Positions 15,408-24,691 of a stretch of 64,000 nucleotides of DNA are shown piece by piece. The stretch comes from an uncultured Clostridia bacterium. GTDB lineage: Bacteria > Bacillota > Clostridia > Christensenellales > Borkfalkiaceae. The notes under the pieces are model-generated. The model had not been told where the DNA came from and searched no databases. It worked only from the letters and a program-made list of their open reading frames with translations. The position numbers were made by a program, and so were the translations under genes. Position 1 is the first letter of the stretch. Every line of letters starts with the position of its first letter. The DNA lies in assembly GCA_947630705.1 (NCBI GenBank), contig CANRIK010000005.1, positions 31,090 through 95,089 of the forward strand, in the 5' to 3' direction.

Positions 15408-17138
15408 ATGAAAAAGTACTATAAAATTATTTTAATGACATTTATGATACTGTCGTTGATTTGCATTGTCTTTTCTGCATGTAACACAAACTGCAATGGT
15501 TGCGGCGGACATGAACATACATGGCGAGAATGGCAAAAGAATTCTACCGAACATTGGCGCGAGTGCACGCTTTGCGGAGCGGAGGAAAGAGAAAATCACA
15601 ACATGTTAGACGGTGAGTGTACTATCTGCGGCTACAAAGTCGGACAGCATACGCACACATGGGGAGAGTGGCAAAAGAATTCTACCGAACATTGGCGCGA
15701 GTGCACGTCGGGCGATGCGGAGGAGAGGGAAAATCATAATATATCAGACGGCGAGTGTACTATCTGCGGCTACATAGTCGGACAACATACGCACACATGG
15801 GGAGAGTGGCAAAAGAACTCAACCGAACATTGGCGTAAGTGCACGTCGGGCGATGCGGAACAACGTGAAAATCATACTTTTAACGGCGGAACCTGCGAAG
15901 TCTGCGGATATGTTGAAAATATTATACGTGGGCTTGTGTTTTCTACTGCCGAAGAGGGGTCGGGATATTCCGTTGCTTCTGACAAATCGTTTGATCAAAC
16001 TTCTGTAAGTATTCCCTCGCATTACTTGGGTAAACCTGTTACAGAGCTTGACGATGGTGCTTTTCGAAACAATAAAACGCTTAATTCAATAACCTTGCCG
16101 AACACGCTTAAAAAGATAGGCTCGTCCGCTTTTGCCGGTTGCACTTCGCTGAAAACTATCGACGTTCCGGATTCTGTTGAACAAATAGATAGTTTAACCT
16201 TCTCCGGTTGTACAAATCTCACTTCCGCGCAACTCCATACGGGACTGAAAATCATAAAAAATAACGCATTTGAAAGATGCGGATTGACCTCGATCAGAGT
16301 TCCGGAAGGCGTAACTTCAATAGGTTATAACGCATTCTGCGACTGTACAATGCTGTCAAGCGTGAAATTTCCCTCTACGTTGACGTCTGTATCGAATTGT
16401 CTGACAGGCACACAATTTTATAATGATACGGGTAACTGGGATGATGGTGTTCTATATGTAGATGGTTGTTGTCTGGCGATAAAATTTGACAACGGCTCTT
16501 CTCAAAGTACGATAAACGTTAAAGTCGGTACAACTATTTTGGCCGATTCTGTGTTTAGCAGTTCATCTATAAATAGCATAACATTGCCGTCCGGATTGAA
16601 ATATATTGGTGAAATGGCTTTTAATATTGCGAATATAAGCCAAATAAATATTCCGAACAGTGTTGAAAAGATTGGAGCAAAGGCATTTGCCGGTTGTAAA
16701 AACTTAACTTCGATAACAGGCGGAAGTGCAAATTATACTATAAAAGATAATTGTATTATCGAAAAGTCAACAAAAAAGTTAATTGCCGTATGCAAAAATT
16801 GCGTAATTCCCACCGACGGAACAGTTCAAACAATAGGAAGCGGAGTATTTTCAAATATGGGCATATCTTCGATTGTATTGCCTGAAAGCGTAACAACCAT
16901 TGAAGCAGGAGCTTTCAGTTTTGAACCCTTCGGCGGAATAAGTACCATTTATTATCTCGGGGATTCAGAAAAGTTTTCCCGAATAAGCGTGGGGGAAGAT
17001 AACGGCAATTTCACTGAAAACAGAGTGTATTACTATTCATTTAATGAACCGCAAAAAATTCAAGACGGCACTGCATATAACGGAAGATATTGGCATTACG
17101 ACAGCAATACTCCTAAAAAATGGGTAGTCGAAAATTAA
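15408..17138 (+). CDS. BspA-type leucine-rich-repeat lipoprotein with Cys/His tandem repeats
   Basis: A 576-residue secreted lipoprotein with lipobox F-S-A-C after a 24-residue signal peptide. Residues about 35-172 are three nearly identical 46-residue repeats (HTWGEWQKNSTEHWRECT then ICGY) with spaced His and Cys suited to metal binding or disulfides. From about 190 BspA-type LRR_5 repeats follow (LNSITLPNTLKKIG, LTSIRVPEGVTSIG). It is a paralogue in design of the protein at 295-1926. A good ribosome-binding site (AAAGGAG) precedes the ATG. Expression is probably gated by the divergent XRE protein through the operator in its promoter. Confidence 0.87.
   Translation: MKKYYKIILMTFMILSLICIVFSACNTNCNGCGGHEHTWREWQKNSTEHWRECTLCGAEERENHNMLDGECTICGYKVGQHTHTWGEWQKNSTEHWRECTSGDAEERENHNISDGECTICGYIVGQHTHTWGEWQKNSTEHWRKCTSGDAEQRENHTFNGGTCEVCGYVENIIRGLVFSTAEEGSGYSVASDKSFDQTSVSIPSHYLGKPVTELDDGAFRNNKTLNSITLPNTLKKIGSSAFAGCTSLKTIDVPDSVEQIDSLTFSGCTNLTSAQLHTGLKIIKNNAFERCGLTSIRVPEGVTSIGYNAFCDCTMLSSVKFPSTLTSVSNCLTGTQFYNDTGNWDDGVLYVDGCCLAIKFDNGSSQSTINVKVGTTILADSVFSSSSINSITLPSGLKYIGEMAFNIANISQINIPNSVEKIGAKAFAGCKNLTSITGGSANYTIKDNCIIEKSTKKLIAVCKNCVIPTDGTVQTIGSGVFSNMGISSIVLPESVTTIEAGAFSFEPFGGISTIYYLGDSEKFSRISVGEDNGNFTENRVYYYSFNEPQKIQDGTAYNGRYWHYDSNTPKKWVVEN
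15507..15920 (+). repeat. Three tandem 138-bp repeats inside the LRR lipoprotein gene
   Basis: Anchoring on the shared ATGG in CACACATGG gives copies at 15521, 15659 and 15797, exactly 138 bp apart and in frame. Copies 2 and 3 are almost identical; copy 1 keeps an extra Cys pair (TLCGAEE) that reads TSGDAEE in copies 2 and 3. Copy number may vary between strains. Confidence 0.88.
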
Positions 17139-17167
17139 TTATATTTTAACTTTAAAATCAAAATTTA

Positions 17168-17204
17168 ATGGCGGCGCCGAAAGGCGCCGCCATATTTGTC
17201 TTTT
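17168..17204 (+). terminator. Hairpin terminator after the LRR lipoprotein gene
   Basis: Stem ATGGCGGCGCC / GGCGCCGCCAT with a GAAA loop, followed by ATTTGTCTTTT. Confidence 0.88.
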
Positions 17205-17336
17205 GTATATGCTATACTTGCCGTAAAACAAGTTAAGCTGTTAAGTAATTAAGAACGTCCGTGAGATTTTCACGTTGGAGCAGAAGCAAGTCAACCGCGC
17301 AGATAATTAAGACACCTGTCCGCGGCGACACGCCGC

Positions 17337-20300
17337 TCACTTGCCTGCGAGTTTCTTGTAGCCTTCGAGTCTTTCCTTTGCGGCCTCTTCGGTTTTCTTG
17401 AAGAGCTCGCTTGCAACTTCGGGACCCTGAGTCTTGGCGAGGGAGGTGTATCTCGTTTCGCCAGCAAGGAACGCTTGGTAATCTCCGGTAGGATCTTTCG
17501 AGTCAAGCGTAAATACTTCGCCTTCGGGGTTATATCTGTAAAGCTGCCAGTAACCGCAGTCGACCGCCGCCTTCTCTTCGAGCTGGCTCTTGGTCATATT
17601 GATACCGTGGTTGATGCAAGGAGCATAGCAGATGATGAGCGAAGGTCCGTGATATGCTTCGGCCTCGGTGAGCGCTTTAAGAAGCTGTGCGGGGTTGGAA
17701 CCCATAGCGCACTGCGCAACGTATACGTATCCGTAGGTCTTTGCAATCATGCCGAGATCCTTCTTCTTAACTCTCTTGCCGGCGGAAGCGAATTTCGCAA
17801 CTGCGCCGATATTCGTGGACTTACTTGCCTGACCGCCGGTGTTGGAATAAACTTCGGTATCGAGAACGAGTACGTTCACATCCTCGCCGGAGGCAAGTAC
17901 GTGGTCGAGACCGCCGTAACCGATATCGTATGCCCAGCCGTCGCCGCCGAATATCCATATGGACTTCTTTGCAAGGCAATCCTTGTCTGCAAGTATTTCT
18001 TTTGCGAGAGTTCCGGCTTCGCCTTCGAGCTTATGGCAATTTTCAAGAGCTTCAACCAAAGCGGCGGCCGCTTTCTTGGAGGGCTCTCTGTCTGCGAATG
18101 CGGCAAGATATGCCTCGCAAGCCGCTTTGCCTTCTCCGCAAGCAAGTTCCGCAAGTCTTTCGACCTTTGCCTTTACGGCATTGCGTCTTGCGGTGTAAGC
18201 AAGATTTATACCGTAGCCGAATTCCGCGTTATCTTCGAACAGGGAGTTAGCCCATGCGGGGCCGCGACCCTGCTTGTTTGTGGTGTAGGGACATGTGGGT
18301 GAAGAACCGCCGTAAATGGAGGAGCAGCCCGTTGCATTGGCGATTACCATATCTTCGCCGAAGAGCTGTGTTACAACCTTTACGTAAGGAGTTTCGCCGC
18401 AGCCTGCGCATGCGCCGGAGAACTCAAACAGAGGAGTGGCGAACTGGCAACCCTTAACGGTGTCCTTCTTGAACTTGGAAGTATCTGCTTCGGGAAGTTC
18501 AACGGCATATTCCCAGTTCTTGTCCTCGCCTTTTTCAAGCGATTCCGCAAGAGGTATCATCTTTATGGCTCCGCCGTCCTTTACGGGGCAAACGGTAGCG
18601 CAGACGCCGCAACCCATGCAGTCGAGAGGGGATACCTGCATCTTGTATTCGTATCCGGCAAGACCGATAGCCTTCTTCGTTTCGAGAGTGGAGGGCTTTT
18701 CGGCTCCTTCCTTAACGAGCGCCGGACGCAAGCAAGCGTGAGGGCAAACGAACGAGCAGGTGCCGCACTGAATACATTTTGCAAGATCTATTTCGGGAAC
18801 GAGTACGGCAACGCCGCGCTTTTCGTACTTGGTGGTGCCGGTGGGTACGTGACCGTCGGCATTGAACTGCGAAGATTTGAGCTCGTCGCCTTTGAGATAG
18901 AGGATGGGCTTGATAATCTCCTGATAATATGCGTTGTCGGCGCCCTTGACCATTTCGGCGCCGGTGGTGGCATTTGCCCACGATGCAGGAACGTCGATTT
19001 TGATGAGATGCGAATCGGCGCTGTCGATAGCGTCATAGTTCATCTGAACTACGGCGTCGCCCTTTCTGCCGAAGGACTTTTTAGCCATATACTTCATGTA
19101 TTCCACAGCTTTGTCATAGGGCATGATCTGCGGATTGACCTTGAAGAACGCGGACTGCAAAATGGTGTTCGTTCTGCCCTTCAAGCCGAGTTTGCCGGCG
19201 ATTGCTATGGCGTCTATAACATAAAGATTTACATGCTTTTTAGCTATATCCTGCTTAACTTTCGCGGGGAGGAACTCTTCCAGAGCTTCAACCGTGGTTG
19301 CGTTCGTATTGAGAAGGAATGTGCCGCCCTCTTTGATATCGCTCGTCATATCGTAACGCGTTACGTATGAAGGGTTGGAGCACTGAACGAAGTCGGCGGA
19401 GTCGATAAGATATTCGGACTGAATGGGCGTGTCGCCGAAACGGAGGTGGGAAACGGTGATGCCGCCCGACTTCTTCGAATCGTAGAAGAAGTACGCCTGC
19501 GCGTGCTTGTCCGTATGGTCGCCGATTATCTTAATGGAGTTCTTGTTCGCGCCTACGGTGCCGTCGGAGCCGAGTCCGTAGAACTTGCAGCTCGTTGAGC
19601 CTGCCGGAGCGGCGTCGAATTTCTCCGAGAAATCGAGGGAGGAGTTGGTAACGTCCTCGTGAATACCGATGGTGAAGTGATTCTTGGGTTCGGACTTTTC
19701 AAGGTTTTTGTAGATTGCAAGAACCATCGAAGGAGTGAACTCTTTGGAGCCGAGTCCGTATCTGCCGCCGACGACTTTTGCTTTCGTAACTCCCTTTTCG
19801 AGGAGAGCGGAGCATACGTCGAGGTACAGAGGTTCGCCGAGCGAGCCGGGCTCTTTCGTTCTGTCGAGAACGGCAATCTTCTTAACGCTCTTGGGAAGGG
19901 CGGCGACGAATGCGTCCGCAACGAAAGGACGATACAGACGTACTTTTACAAGGCCGTACTTCTTGCCCATCGTGTTGAGTTTGTTTATGGATTCTTCGAT
20001 AGTTTCGCAGCCGGAGCCCATTGCAACTATAACTTCCTGTGCGTCGGGAGCGCCTACATAGTCGAAGAGGTGATATTTTCTTCCGCAGTGCTTTGAAACG
20101 ACGTCCATCATCTTCTGAACGATAGCCGGAGTAGCGGCATAGTAGCTGTTGGCGGTCTCTCTGTTCTGGAAGTATGTATCGCCGTTCTGAGCCGTGCCCT
20201 TCTGTATGGGATGCTCGGGGTTTAAGGAGCGGCTCTTGAAGTCCGCTATGTCGGCCGGCGTGCCTACTTCGTCGCAGATTGCGCGGATTTCGGCATAATT

Positions 20301-20864
20301 GTCCGTCTCGTCCCAAACGTCGATTTTGGCAACTTCATGGCTGGTTCTGAAACCGTCGAAGAAGTTGATAAAGGGAACTTTGGCTTTAAGAGTGGAGAGA
20401 TGCGCTACCAGCGCAAGGTCCATAACTTCCTGTACGGAACCGTCGCAGAGCATTGCAAAACCCGTCTGACGGCAAGCCATTACGTCGGCATGATCGCCGA
20501 AGATGTTGAGCGAGTGAGCGGCAAGCGCGCGCGCCGAAACGTGCATGACCATGGGCATAAGTTCGCCCGAGATCTTGTACATGTTGGGGATCATCAAGAG
20601 AAGTCCCTGCGAAGCGGTGTACGTGCTTGTGAGCGCACCTGCGCAGAGCGAGCCGTGAACCGCGCCCGCTGCGCCGCCTTCGGACTGCATTTCTGCAATC
20701 TTTACTTTCTGACCCCACATGTTGGTTCTGCCTGCGGTGGCCCATTCATCGGCAACTTCCGCCATGGGAGAAGAAGGGGTGATGGGATAGATCGCCGCTA
20801 CTTCCGAGAAGGCGTAAGCAACGTGGCTGGCGGCGGTATTGCCGTCGATAGTCAATTTTTTCAT
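17337..20864 (-). CDS. nifJ: Pyruvate:ferredoxin (flavodoxin) oxidoreductase
   Basis: A 1175-residue single-chain PFOR, the normal length for the clostridial homodimer. It oxidises pyruvate with CoA to acetyl-CoA and CO2 and reduces ferredoxin. The N-terminal YPITPSSPMAEVADEW starts the pyrimidine-binding domain. Two ferredoxin-type 4Fe-4S motifs (CIQCGTCSFVCPHAC near residue 695, CMGCGVCATVCPVKDGG near 750) and the TPP motif GGDGWAYDIGYGG near 965 follow, with domain VI cysteines in FSGACAGCGETPYVK. The ATG at 20864 has GGAGG 7 nt upstream; an in-frame TTG just before it is ignored. A short hairpin (17322-17336) directly follows the stop. Confidence 0.96.
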   Translation of the reverse strand: MKKLTIDGNTAASHVAYAFSEVAAIYPITPSSPMAEVADEWATAGRTNMWGQKVKIAEMQSEGGAAGAVHGSLCAGALTSTYTASQGLLLMIPNMYKISGELMPMVMHVSARALAAHSLNIFGDHADVMACRQTGFAMLCDGSVQEVMDLALVAHLSTLKAKVPFINFFDGFRTSHEVAKIDVWDETDNYAEIRAICDEVGTPADIADFKSRSLNPEHPIQKGTAQNGDTYFQNRETANSYYAATPAIVQKMMDVVSKHCGRKYHLFDYVGAPDAQEVIVAMGSGCETIEESINKLNTMGKKYGLVKVRLYRPFVADAFVAALPKSVKKIAVLDRTKEPGSLGEPLYLDVCSALLEKGVTKAKVVGGRYGLGSKEFTPSMVLAIYKNLEKSEPKNHFTIGIHEDVTNSSLDFSEKFDAAPAGSTSCKFYGLGSDGTVGANKNSIKIIGDHTDKHAQAYFFYDSKKSGGITVSHLRFGDTPIQSEYLIDSADFVQCSNPSYVTRYDMTSDIKEGGTFLLNTNATTVEALEEFLPAKVKQDIAKKHVNLYVIDAIAIAGKLGLKGRTNTILQSAFFKVNPQIMPYDKAVEYMKYMAKKSFGRKGDAVVQMNYDAIDSADSHLIKIDVPASWANATTGAEMVKGADNAYYQEIIKPILYLKGDELKSSQFNADGHVPTGTTKYEKRGVAVLVPEIDLAKCIQCGTCSFVCPHACLRPALVKEGAEKPSTLETKKAIGLAGYEYKMQVSPLDCMGCGVCATVCPVKDGGAIKMIPLAESLEKGEDKNWEYAVELPEADTSKFKKDTVKGCQFATPLFEFSGACAGCGETPYVKVVTQLFGEDMVIANATGCSSIYGGSSPTCPYTTNKQGRGPAWANSLFEDNAEFGYGINLAYTARRNAVKAKVERLAELACGEGKAACEAYLAAFADREPSKKAAAALVEALENCHKLEGEAGTLAKEILADKDCLAKKSIWIFGGDGWAYDIGYGGLDHVLASGEDVNVLVLDTEVYSNTGGQASKSTNIGAVAKFASAGKRVKKKDLGMIAKTYGYVYVAQCAMGSNPAQLLKALTEAEAYHGPSLIICYAPCINHGINMTKSQLEEKAAVDCGYWQLYRYNPEGEVFTLDSKDPTGDYQAFLAGETRYTSLAKTQGPEVASELFKKTEEAAKERLEGYKKLAGK

Positions 20865-20933
20865 CAAATAACCTCCGATTTTTATTATATAATTTTATTT
20901 GCTTCTACGTGCGCGTTACGTTCGCGCTACATT

Positions 20934-20962
20934 ATTATACTTTAAGGTCTTTAAAAAGTCAA
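20934..20962 (-). promoter_or_regulatory. Sigma-A promoter of nifJ
   Basis: TTGACT (20957-20962), a 17-nt spacer and TATAAT (20934-20939) on the minus strand. The 310-bp nifJ-ecfA interval otherwise holds only the divergent promoter at 21063 and AT-rich sequence. Confidence 0.85.
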
Positions 20963-21062
20963 TATGCCTTTCGGATTTTGTCACAAAAAATCGCTTATTT
21001 TTTATCGATTTCCTCACGTCGCAAAAAAATCCGTTACTTTTCCAAAAACTGTGAATTTATAG

Positions 21063-21091
21063 TTGTGAAAAATTTGCGGTTTTGTTATAAT
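21063..21091 (+). promoter_or_regulatory. Promoter of the ECF transporter operon
   Basis: TTGTGA (21063-21068), a 17-nt spacer and TATAAT (21086-21091). About 80 nt of leader follow before the GTG start; no riboswitch is recognised in it. Confidence 0.75.
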
Positions 21092-21175
21092 AAAATAAAT
21101 CTGTCATAGGTACGGCAGGAGCTTTCCGCGCTTTTATGGGTAAGTCCGCCGTTTGAAAATATTCGGGAAAGACAA

Positions 21176-22996
21176 GTGGAAGAACCGGTTATCGTATGTG
21201 AAAATTTAAAATATTCCTATTCCGGTCAGGACGGCTACGCCGTCAACGGGGTCGATTTCACCGTTGCAAAGGGTGAATTTGTATCTGTAATCGGGCATAA
21301 CGGCAGCGGCAAATCCACTCTCGCCCGTCTTATAAACGGACTTCTTGAAGCAGACGAGGGCAAGGTGACGGTATTCGGCATGGACGTAAACGAGGGTTCC
21401 AACGCCGTCGAAGTCAGAAAGCGCGTCGGTATAGTCTTTCAGAATCCCGACAATCAGATGGTCGCCTCGATAGTGGAGGACGACATAGCTTTCGGCCCCG
21501 AGAACATAGGTATCGACCGCGAAGAGATAGGCAGGCGAATAGATTGGGCTCTCTCCGCCGTCGGAATGGAAAAATACCGACATTCCACACCGGCAAAACT
21601 TTCGGGCGGACAGAAACAGAGGATAGCGGTCGCCGGAGTGCTCGCCATAAAGCCCGAAGTGCTCATTCTCGACGAGTCCACCGCAATGCTCGACCCCAGA
21701 GGCAGAAGAGAGGTTATCGACGTGGTGCGCCGTCTCAACAAGGAAGAGGGCATGACCATTATACTCATAACCCATTTCATGGAGGAGGCCCTCCTCGCCG
21801 ACCGCACGATAGTAATGAACCGCGGAGAGATAGTTCTTTCCGGCACGCCCGAACAAATCTTCGAAAGCGGAGAAGCTCTCGAAACATATAATCTTTCTCT
21901 TCCGAGAATAAGCGTAATTGCCGAAAATCTCCGCTCCGCCGGCATGAATATAGGCAATGTTTTAAAGCCCGAAGCTCTCGCCGACGAAATATTGGAAAAT
22001 CTCAATAGTCGCGGCATATATACGGGCGAATCGTCCGCAGATTGTATTCCGGAATCGGATATAAAGGGCGAATGGGATATAGATATAAAGAATCTCGCGT
22101 ATACTTATTCGCGCAAATCTCCTTTTGCCGCAAAAGCGCTCAACGGCATAAATCTTCATATCCGCGACGGGGAATTTTTCGGAATAATCGGACACACCGG
22201 AAGCGGAAAATCCACGCTCGTACAGCACCTCAACGCTCTCATTAAACTTCCTCAGGCCGAAAAACATTACCGTAAACCCAAGGTAAAGAAGGGAGAGCCT
22301 CTTCCGGCGCTTCCCTCTGTCACAGTCGGGAATTTCGACCTCGCCGACAAAAAAACCGATTTCAAATCCCTTCGCGCCAACGTTGGCATGGTATTTCAGT
22401 ATCCAGAGTATCAGCTCTTTGCCGAAACGGTCTTTGCGGACGTGGCGTTCGGACTGAAAAATTTCAATAAAAAATTATCGGCGGAGGAAGTGGAAGCCGC
22501 CGTAAAAAGCAGTATAGAGATTGTCGGACTTAACTATGACGAGGTGAAGGACAAGTCTCCTTTCGACCTGTCCGGAGGCCAGAAGCGCCGCGCGGCAATC
22601 GCCGGCGTGATAGTTACGAAACCTCACATTCTCATTTTGGACGAGCCGGCGGCCGGTCTCGACCCCAAGGGCAAGAAGGAGATAATGGAACTCTTGCACA
22701 AACTCCACAGAGAGTGGTGCAAGACGGTTATAATAGTTTCGCACGACATGGACGAAGTTGCCGAAAACTGTACGCGTGCGGCTGTAATTTCGGAGGGCGA
22801 GGTGTTTGCTTGCGAGAGACCTTCGGAACTTTTCTCCCGTCCGGAAGAATTGAAACGGCTCGGTCTCGACGTGCCTCTCACCGCAAAAATCTCAACACGT
22901 CTCGGGCAAAACGGCATAATTGTGCACAGCGATTGCACAGTAAAAGACTTTTCGGAAAAAGTGATTGAAATTTATTCGGGAGGCGGAAATGCTTAA
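21176..22996 (+). CDS. ecfA: Fused EcfA1-EcfA2 energy-coupling ATPase
   Basis: A 606-residue protein with two complete ABC ATPase domains that are separate genes in most Firmicutes. Domain 1 (about 1-260): Walker A GHNGSGKST, Q-loop FQNPDNQMVA, signature LSGGQKQR, Walker B VLILDESTAMLDP. Domain 2 (about 300-580): GHTGSGKST, FQYPEYQLFA, LSGGQKRR, ILILDEPAAGLDP. The FQNPDNQ and FQYPEYQ forms are those of EcfA1 and EcfA2 of group II vitamin transporters. Both nucleotide sites look intact. The start is GTG with GGGAAAG upstream. It overlaps ecfT by 8 nt and would power several substrate-binding S subunits encoded elsewhere. Confidence 0.92.
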   Translation: MEEPVIVCENLKYSYSGQDGYAVNGVDFTVAKGEFVSVIGHNGSGKSTLARLINGLLEADEGKVTVFGMDVNEGSNAVEVRKRVGIVFQNPDNQMVASIVEDDIAFGPENIGIDREEIGRRIDWALSAVGMEKYRHSTPAKLSGGQKQRIAVAGVLAIKPEVLILDESTAMLDPRGRREVIDVVRRLNKEEGMTIILITHFMEEALLADRTIVMNRGEIVLSGTPEQIFESGEALETYNLSLPRISVIAENLRSAGMNIGNVLKPEALADEILENLNSRGIYTGESSADCIPESDIKGEWDIDIKNLAYTYSRKSPFAAKALNGINLHIRDGEFFGIIGHTGSGKSTLVQHLNALIKLPQAEKHYRKPKVKKGEPLPALPSVTVGNFDLADKKTDFKSLRANVGMVFQYPEYQLFAETVFADVAFGLKNFNKKLSAEEVEAAVKSSIEIVGLNYDEVKDKSPFDLSGGQKRRAAIAGVIVTKPHILILDEPAAGLDPKGKKEIMELLHKLHREWCKTVIIVSHDMDEVAENCTRAAVISEGEVFACERPSELFSRPEELKRLGLDVPLTAKISTRLGQNGIIVHSDCTVKDFSEKVIEIYSGGGNA

Positions 22997-23834
22997 CGAC
23001 GTAACTTTCGGTCAATACTATCCCGTAAAATCATTTGTTCACAGGCTCGACCCCCGATTCAAAATTCTCGCGCTCATAGCTTATATAGTTATGCTCTTTG
23101 TGGCGGACAATTTTTATGCGCTCGGCGCCTGCGCTCTTGTACTTACAGCGGCAATAATCGCGTCGCGCGTTCCCATAGGAAGCGTGCTCCGGTCCGTAAA
23201 GGGAATAATATTCATTCTGATTTTCACCTCCTTTCTCAATATATTTTTTCATAAAGGCGAGACGGTGTATTGGCAGTGGGGGATAATGACAGTCACCCTC
23301 GAAGGCATAATCTTTTCGGGATTTCTGATATTGCGGCTGTTCTTTTTGGTTATGGCTTCCTCGGTACTGACTCTTACAACCACTCCGGTGTCGCTTACCG
23401 ACGGCATAGAGAGCCTTTTGAAACCTCTGAAATATATCAGATTCCCCGTACACGAACTTGCGCTTATCATGTCGATAGCTCTTCGGTTCATACCGACTTT
23501 AATAGACGAAACGAACAGAATCATTTCCGCCCAAAAGGCGAGGGGAGCCGATTTCGAAAGCGGAAACATTTTCAAGCGCGTAAAGGCAATGATACCCGTA
23601 CTGATTCCCCTTCTCATAAGCGCCTTCCGCCGTGCCGAAGAACTCGGCGACGCCATGGACGCCAGATGCTATTCGGGCTCGAAAAACAGGACGAAGTATA
23701 AAAAACTGAAATTCGGGTGGCGAGATGCGTTTGCGTTGTTTTTCTTCTGCGCGCTCATTGCCGGCGTGGTTCTTTTCAACATATATTGTTACGATATTTT
23801 TCCGGAAATCTACGCATATATAAGGATTTCATAA
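22989..23834 (+). CDS. ecfT: Energy-coupling factor transmembrane protein EcfT
   Basis: A 281-residue membrane protein. LDPRFKILALIAYIV at the N-terminus is the family hallmark, with five to six hydrophobic helices and the coupling-helix signature ALRFIPTLIDETNRI then AQKARGADF (the Ala-Arg-Gly motif that contacts the ATPases). The ATG at 22989 is preceded by GGGAGGCGG. Overlaps with ecfA upstream and truA downstream show a three-gene operon, the usual Firmicute order. Confidence 0.92.
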   Translation: MLNDVTFGQYYPVKSFVHRLDPRFKILALIAYIVMLFVADNFYALGACALVLTAAIIASRVPIGSVLRSVKGIIFILIFTSFLNIFFHKGETVYWQWGIMTVTLEGIIFSGFLILRLFFLVMASSVLTLTTTPVSLTDGIESLLKPLKYIRFPVHELALIMSIALRFIPTLIDETNRIISAQKARGADFESGNIFKRVKAMIPVLIPLLISAFRRAEELGDAMDARCYSGSKNRTKYKKLKFGWRDAFALFFFCALIAGVVLFNIYCYDIFPEIYAYIRIS

Positions 23835-24601
23835 TGAGATACGCTCTTTTGATTTCGTACGACGGCACCGATTACGGCGGTTGGCAGATTCAGCCCAACT
23901 GCGTCTCCGTACAGAGCAAGTTGGAGGCCGCTGCGGCCGATCTTTTCGGTAAGAGGACGCCCGTTGTCGCCAGCGGCAGAACGGACAGCGGAGTTCATGC
24001 GCGAGCTCAGGTCTGCCATTTCGACGCGGATACGTCAATACCGCCCGAAAAGTTGGCGGACGCTTTCAACGCGCGGCTTCCCGAAGATATTTCCGTGCTT
24101 TGCTCCGCGGCGGCGCCCGACGGCTTCGACTGCAACAGGAGCGCGAAGAGAAAGACGTATTGCTATCGTATGTACGTTTCTCCCCGTCGCTCTCCGTTGA
24201 AAGACAGATATTTTGCGTGGGTAAAAAACGGCGCCGATGCCGAGAAAATGAAATATATCGCCAAGGTTTTCGAGGGGGAGCACGACTTCAAAGCGTATAC
24301 GAAGAGCGGTTCCACCGCAAAAACCACCATACGCACGGTGTATTCGGTCACGGTTAAAAGTTCGGAAAGCCTCGGCGCGACCGACGTGGAAATTTATGTG
24401 ACGGGCAACGGATTTCTGTACAATATGGTTCGCACGATAGCCGGAACCATGCTTTGTTTTTCGCAGGGCTCGATAGACGAAGATAGGATAATCCGTTCTC
24501 TCAAATACGGGGAGAGGCAGCTTGTCGGGAAGACAATGCCGGCTTGCGGACTTACTCTCGAAAGCGTGGACTACGGATTTCCGCTCTTTCCCGTCGGATA
24601 A
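23834..24601 (+). CDS. truA: tRNA pseudouridine(38-40) synthase
   Basis: A 255-residue RNA-modifying enzyme that makes pseudouridine at positions 38-40 of tRNA anticodon arms. ISYDGTDYGGWQIQPN at the start and the catalytic Asp in ASGRTDSGVHARAQV (near residue 51) are diagnostic, with FLYNMVRTIAGTML near the C-terminus. The start codon overlaps the ecfT stop. The ecfA-ecfT-truA order is a conserved Firmicute arrangement. Confidence 0.95.
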   Translation: MRYALLISYDGTDYGGWQIQPNCVSVQSKLEAAAADLFGKRTPVVASGRTDSGVHARAQVCHFDADTSIPPEKLADAFNARLPEDISVLCSAAAPDGFDCNRSAKRKTYCYRMYVSPRRSPLKDRYFAWVKNGADAEKMKYIAKVFEGEHDFKAYTKSGSTAKTTIRTVYSVTVKSSESLGATDVEIYVTGNGFLYNMVRTIAGTMLCFSQGSIDEDRIIRSLKYGERQLVGKTMPACGLTLESVDYGFPLFPVG

Positions 24602-24691
24602 TTTTACTGATTTTTCACAAAGTATTTTTGATTTCTACATTTATTTGAAATATATTTTTAAATTGCAAACATATTTTAAAGAGGGAATATT

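Noticed and set aside
21092..21175. A vitamin riboswitch before the ECF operon
   Set aside because: The leader is only about 80 nt and shows no recognisable conserved core; energising modules usually lack them, unlike S-subunit genes.
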